From contig JAECRO010000022.1 of the NCBI GenBank assembly GCA_016000195.1, forward strand, positions 1-46,966: a stretch of DNA of 46,966 nt. The letters run 5' to 3'. A program made the translations under genes and the position numbers. This DNA comes from Burkholderiales bacterium (GTDB taxonomy: Bacteria; Pseudomonadota; Gammaproteobacteria; Burkholderiales; Burkholderiaceae_C). The notes beneath the pieces were generated by a model that had not been told where the DNA came from, ran no database searches, and saw only the letters and a list, made by a program, of their open reading frames with translations. Below are positions 43,610 through 46,966 of the stretch, one piece after another (positions within the stretch are counted from its first letter, which is position 1; every line of letters starts with the position of its first letter).

Positions 43610-44014
43610 TCAAGCGGCACGCGTCCAGTTTTCGACCACCAGGCCAGGGTAGCCGTTGAAATCGGCCTCGTTGTTGGTGACGAGGATGACGCCGACGCTC
43701 AGGGCGTGGGCGGCAATGAGGCGGTCCATGGCATTGCGGCTGCGGTCACGCACGGCAGCGCGAAGTACGCCAAAACTCTCGGCGCCGCTTGCAGTGAAGG
43801 CCAGCACGGGAATGCGGCTTGTCAGCAGCGCGAGCACGCGTTCGTCCTGCTGACGGTGGGCGGTTTGCATCTCCAGCCCGGCGCGCAGCTCGGCATAAGT
43901 GACCACCGACATCACCGCGCTGCCCTGGGCCAGGGCTTCCAATCGTTTGAACACTTGCGGCGGGCGGCGCTTGGTGAGGTAAATGCAAATGTTGGTGTCG
44001 AGCATGTAGCGCAT
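43610..44014 (-). CDS. vapC: VapC-type PIN-domain toxin
   Basis: A 134-residue PIN-domain ribonuclease. Acidic active-site residues: Asp6 in MLDTNICIYL, Glu in TYAELRAGLE, Asp in AMDRLIAAHAL, and Asp near LVTNNEADF. VapC toxins cleave initiator tRNA or 23S rRNA. The gene starts 3 bases after the vapB stop, the standard VapBC order. The 134 residues match the family. It lies between the island's glcB fragment and icd. Confidence 0.93.
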   Translation of the reverse strand: MRYMLDTNICIYLTKRRPPQVFKRLEALAQGSAVMSVVTYAELRAGLEMQTAHRQQDERVLALLTSRIPVLAFTASGAESFGVLRAAVRDRSRNAMDRLIAAHALSVGVILVTNNEADFNGYPGLVVENWTRAA

Positions 44015-44017
44015 GAC

Positions 44018-44302
44018 TTAGCTTTCGGTTTTGTCATCGCCTGCATCGGCGCTTGACGGCCCCGTGCCGCTCCAGTCGCGCTCTTGCTCTTCATGAAATT
44101 CGCGGCCCTCAGCCATGAAGCTGGGACTGAACATGGCAAAAATCTCGCCAATGTCGGCCAGGGTTTCTTGCGCCACCAGCCGCAGCACCAGCGTGTTGCC
44201 TACGCGTTCGACCTCAACATCCTGCGCTGCGTCTACAAAGCCCAGCTCTTTCGGAATGCGCACGGCCAGCGAATTGCCGCTTTTGAATACTCGGGTCAAC
44301 AT
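44018..44302 (-). CDS. vapB: VapB-type AbrB-fold antitoxin
   Basis: A 94-residue antitoxin. The N-terminal SpoVT/AbrB DNA-binding domain (RVFKSGNSLAVRIPKELGF) is followed by an acidic C-terminus that would wrap the PIN toxin. AAGGAG (minus strand, 44316-44311), eight bases before the ATG, supports the start. It should autoregulate through the inverted repeats in its promoter. Confidence 0.93.
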   Translation of the reverse strand: MLTRVFKSGNSLAVRIPKELGFVDAAQDVEVERVGNTLVLRLVAQETLADIGEIFAMFSPSFMAEGREFHEEQERDWSGTGPSSADAGDDKTES

Positions 44303-44325
44303 GGGGTTTTCTCCTTAAAAATAAA

Positions 44326-44353
44326 AGTATATACGGGATGTACACAATGTAAA
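44326..44353 (-). promoter_or_regulatory. vapBC promoter with overlapping palindromes
   Basis: On the minus strand TTTACA (44353-44348), 16 bases, then TATACT (44331-44326) resembles a sigma-70 promoter. The spacer and flanks contain TACA-TTG-TGTA and the palindrome GTATATAC, likely VapB operator elements. The vapB start lies 24 bases further on. Confidence 0.65.
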
Positions 44354-44593
44354 AGGCCTGAAGCCGGCGTGCTCTCAACCACCCGCCGCGCCTGCGTTCT
44401 GGCGGCCAGCACAATATCGCGGATGCCTTGGGACAAGCCCCTGAAAAATTGCATATGCCGGGAGTAAACTTCGCATTCCGAGATGACTTGGCGTTTCTGG
44501 TAGCGCTTGACCGGCGCGCCATTCAGGCTGGCGACAGGCGCGTCCCCTATATTGCCAGGCCAACTCAATCACCCAGAAGCCAAGAGGATCACC

Positions 44594-46834
44594 ATGACAG
44601 CCGGAAAATCAAAAATCATCTACACGCTCACTGACGAGGCGCCACTGCTGGCGACCCACTCTTTGCTGCCCGTCATCCGCACGTTCACCACGCCGGCCGG
44701 CATCGACATCGTCGAGAGCGACATCTCGGTCGCGGCGCGGATTCTGGCTGAATTCCCCGACTACCTGACCGACGCGCAGAAAAAGCCCGACACGCTGGCC
44801 GAACTGGGCCAGCTGACGCAGGATCCCGACACCAACATCATCAAGCTGCCCAACATCAGCGCCTCGGTGGGCCAGCTGGTGAACGCCATCAAGGAACTGC
44901 AGTCCAAGGGCTTCAACATTCCCGACTACCCCGAAAGCCCCAAGACCGACGAGGAAAAGTCCATTCGCGCGCGTTATGCCCGCTGCATCGGCAGCGCCGT
45001 CAACCCGGTGCTGCGCGAAGGCAACTCGGACCGCCGCGCACCCAGGGCCGTCAAGGAATACGCCCGCAAGCACCCGCACGCGATGGCCGACTGGAGCCAG
45101 GCGTCGCGCTCGCACGTCTCGCACATGCACCACGGCGACTTCTACCATGGCGAAAAGTCGCTGACGCTGGACAAGGCGCGCGACGTGAAGATGGAACTGA
45201 GCACGAAAAGCGGCAAGACCCTCGTGCTCAAGCCCAAGGTCTCGCTGCTCGCAGGCGAGATCATCGACTCCATGTTCATGAGCAAGAAGGCGCTGGTCGA
45301 GTTCTACGAAAAGGAAATCGACGACGCCTTCAAGACCGGCGTGATGTTCTCGCTGCACGTCAAGGCGACGATGATGAAGGTCTCGCACCCGATCGTGTTC
45401 GGCCACTGCGTGAAGATTTTCTACAAGGATGCCTTTGCCAAGCACGGCGCGCTGTTTGATGAACTGGGCGTGAACGTGAACAACGGCATGGCCAGCCTGT
45501 ACGACAAGATATCCACCCTGCCGCAAAGCAAGCAGGACGAGATCAGGCGCGACCTGCACGCCTGCCACGAAGGCCGGCCCGAACTGGCCATGGTCGATTC
45601 GGCCAAGGGCATCACCAATTTCCACTCGCCCAACGACATCATCGTGGACGCCTCCATGCCCGCGATGATCCGCAACGGCGGCAAGATGTGGGGCGCCGAC
45701 GGCCGCCTGAAGGACGTCAAGGCCGTGATGCCCGAATCGACCTTTGCCCGCATCTACCAGGAGATCATCAACTTCTGCAAGTGGCACGGCGCCTTCGACC
45801 CCAGGACCATGGGCACCGTGCCCAACGTCGGCCTGATGGCCCAGCAGGCCGAGGAATACGGCTCGCACGACAAGACCTTCGAGATTTCCGAAGACGGCGT
45901 GGCCAACATCATCGACCTGGCCAGCGGCGAAGTGCTGCTGAGCCAGGACGTGGAAGCCGGCGACATCTGGCGCATGTGCCAGGTCAAGGACGCGCCGGTG
46001 CGCGACTGGGTCAAGCTGGCCGTGACGCGCGCGCGCAACTCGGGCATGCCCGCCGTGTTCTGGCTCGACCCGTACCGCCCGCACGAAGCCGAGCTGATCA
46101 AGAAGGTCGAGACCTACCTCAAGGACTACGACACCAGCGGCCTGGAGATCCACATCATGTCGCAGGTGCGCGCCATGCGCTACACGCTGGAACGCGTGGC
46201 CCGCGGCCTGGACACCATCTCGGTGACGGGCAACATCCTGCGCGACTACCTGACCGACCTGTTCCCGATCATGGAACTGGGCACCAGCGCCAAGATGCTG
46301 TCCATCGTGCCCCTGATGGCCGGCGGCGGCATGTACGAAACCGGCGCCGGCGGCTCGGCGCCCAAGCATGTGCAGCAGCTGGTGGAAGAAAACCACCTGC
46401 GCTGGGACTCGCTGGGCGAGTTCCTGGCGCTGGCCGTGTCGCTGGAAGACCTGGGGCTCAAGACCGGCAATGCCAGGGCAAGCCTGCTGGCCAAAACGCT
46501 GGACGCCGCCACCGGCAAGCTGCTCGACAACAGCAAAGGCCCCTCGACCCGCACCGGCGAGCTGGACAACCGGGGCAGCCATTTCTACCTGGCGCTGTAC
46601 TGGGCGCAGGCGCTGGCCGGGCAGACCGAAGACAAGGAGCTGCAGGCGCATTTCGCGCCGCTGGCCAAGGCGCTGACCGAGCAAGAGGCGCAGATCGTGG
46701 CCGAGTTCAAGGCCGTGCAGGGCAAGCCGGCCGACATCGGCGGCTACTACCTGCTGGATGCGCAAAAGGTCGACGCCGTCATGCGCCCGAGCGCCACCTT
46801 CAATGCGGCCTTGAGCGCGGCGCAGGCAGCCTGA
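44594..46834 (+). CDS. icd: Monomeric NADP-dependent isocitrate dehydrogenase
   Basis: A 746-residue monomeric-type isocitrate dehydrogenase that makes 2-oxoglutarate and NADPH. ATG 44594 follows AGAGG (44584-44588). Recognisable stretches: [19 protein letters not shown] at the start, [54 protein letters not shown], and [20 protein letters not shown]. The isocitrate-binding Ser/Asn lie in EGNSDRR. The length is typical (about 740). It competes with the glyoxylate shunt, in which glcB acts, for isocitrate. The remaining 130 bases to the window edge show only a possible start of another dispersed repeat near 46955. Confidence 0.97.
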   Translation: MTAGKSKIIYTLTDEAPLLATHSLLPVIRTFTTPAGIDIVESDISVAARILAEFPDYLTDAQKKPDTLAELGQLTQDPDTNIIKLPNISASVGQLVNAIKELQSKGFNIPDYPESPKTDEEKSIRARYARCIGSAVNPVLREGNSDRRAPRAVKEYARKHPHAMADWSQASRSHVSHMHHGDFYHGEKSLTLDKARDVKMELSTKSGKTLVLKPKVSLLAGEIIDSMFMSKKALVEFYEKEIDDAFKTGVMFSLHVKATMMKVSHPIVFGHCVKIFYKDAFAKHGALFDELGVNVNNGMASLYDKISTLPQSKQDEIRRDLHACHEGRPELAMVDSAKGITNFHSPNDIIVDASMPAMIRNGGKMWGADGRLKDVKAVMPESTFARIYQEIINFCKWHGAFDPRTMGTVPNVGLMAQQAEEYGSHDKTFEISEDGVANIIDLASGEVLLSQDVEAGDIWRMCQVKDAPVRDWVKLAVTRARNSGMPAVFWLDPYRPHEAELIKKVETYLKDYDTSGLEIHIMSQVRAMRYTLERVARGLDTISVTGNILRDYLTDLFPIMELGTSAKMLSIVPLMAGGGMYETGAGGSAPKHVQQLVEENHLRWDSLGEFLALAVSLEDLGLKTGNARASLLAKTLDAATGKLLDNSKGPSTRTGELDNRGSHFYLALYWAQALAGQTEDKELQAHFAPLAKALTEQEAQIVAEFKAVQGKPADIGGYYLLDAQKVDAVMRPSATFNAALSAAQAA

Positions 46835-46966
46835 AAGCCGGCGAATGCGGATCTGCGCCCTGCCGCAGGTTCGCGTGGGCAGGTGCCAGAGGCTTCAAAA
46901 AGGCCGCTGGTGGCCGACTAGAGCGAAATCGCCCTGGCTTGCAAGAGTAGTGCTCTGATTGCTATT

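Noticed and set aside
43374-43652. A 92-codon open frame over the glcB fragment
   Set aside because: Only its middle matches malate synthase; the flanks match nothing I know and it overlaps the helicase 5' region and the vapC end, so it is a chance frame over a scar.
44609-46765. Long antisense open frame of 718 codons opposite icd
   Set aside because: His/Gln/Arg-rich shadow of a high-G+C gene; the plus frame encodes a full, conserved enzyme. The same applies to antisense frames at 20066-21787, 36291-38012 and 1666-2844.

Overview
The window looks like a chromosomal segment of a high-G+C betaproteobacterium of the family Comamonadaceae, with Polaromonas or a close relative as my best guess. 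This rests on protein styles (dusB-fis, the Pil-Chp chemosensory cluster next to a rubredoxin, pyrR-pyrB-pyrC', monomeric isocitrate dehydrogenase) and on many copies of a short double-hairpin repeat that I associate with this family. No search could be run, so the genus is an inference. Most of the window is ordinary core genome with dense, often overlapping genes. I saw no rRNA, tRNA, insertion sequence or true CRISPR array.

Layout. 1-4806: end of ychF, an RsuA-like RNA-binding pseudoenzyme, yqaA, dusB-fis and purH. 4952-7494: hemL and a ThiD-like kinase on the minus strand, then a divergent rubredoxin. 7575-17166: pilG, pilH, pilI, pilJ and a giant hybrid CheA-type kinase (chpA/pilL), which together form the chemosensory pathway controlling type IV pili. 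17229-22410: a photolyase remnant, algH(yqgE)-ruvX-pyrR-pyrB, a catalytically dead dihydroorotase (pyrC') and an acyltransferase. 22491-25294: a divergent Fe3+-type ABC ATPase and permease sharing a likely Fur box. 25476-33267: a CsbD protein, a periplasmic Cys-repeat protein, argP/argO, a LysR regulator divergent from a haloacid dehalogenase and a TauE-type exporter, and malate synthase G (glcB).

33352-43371 is an accessory island on the minus strand. It encodes a phospholipase D-SNF2 helicase, an AlbA/Schlafen-type DNA-binding protein, a 1202-residue Eco57I-type adenine methyltransferase and an OLD-like ATPase with a TOPRIM domain. The genes are coupled by ATGA overlaps in two pairs. The pairs are separated by 194 bp carrying two 37-bp direct repeats and a terminator-like hairpin. 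I read this as a putative anti-phage system that resembles the methylase plus SNF2 helicase part of class 1 DISARM but lacks the DISARM core in this window. Just beyond its far end lies a 91-bp, about 92% identical fragment of glcB, followed by a vapBC toxin-antitoxin pair and then icd. The island therefore sits between two central-carbon genes, with glcB sequence on both sides.

The window also has several decayed or repurposed features: two pseudoenzymes, a truncated photolyase, and one copy of the dispersed repeat that has become in-frame coding sequence inside the haloacid dehalogenase.
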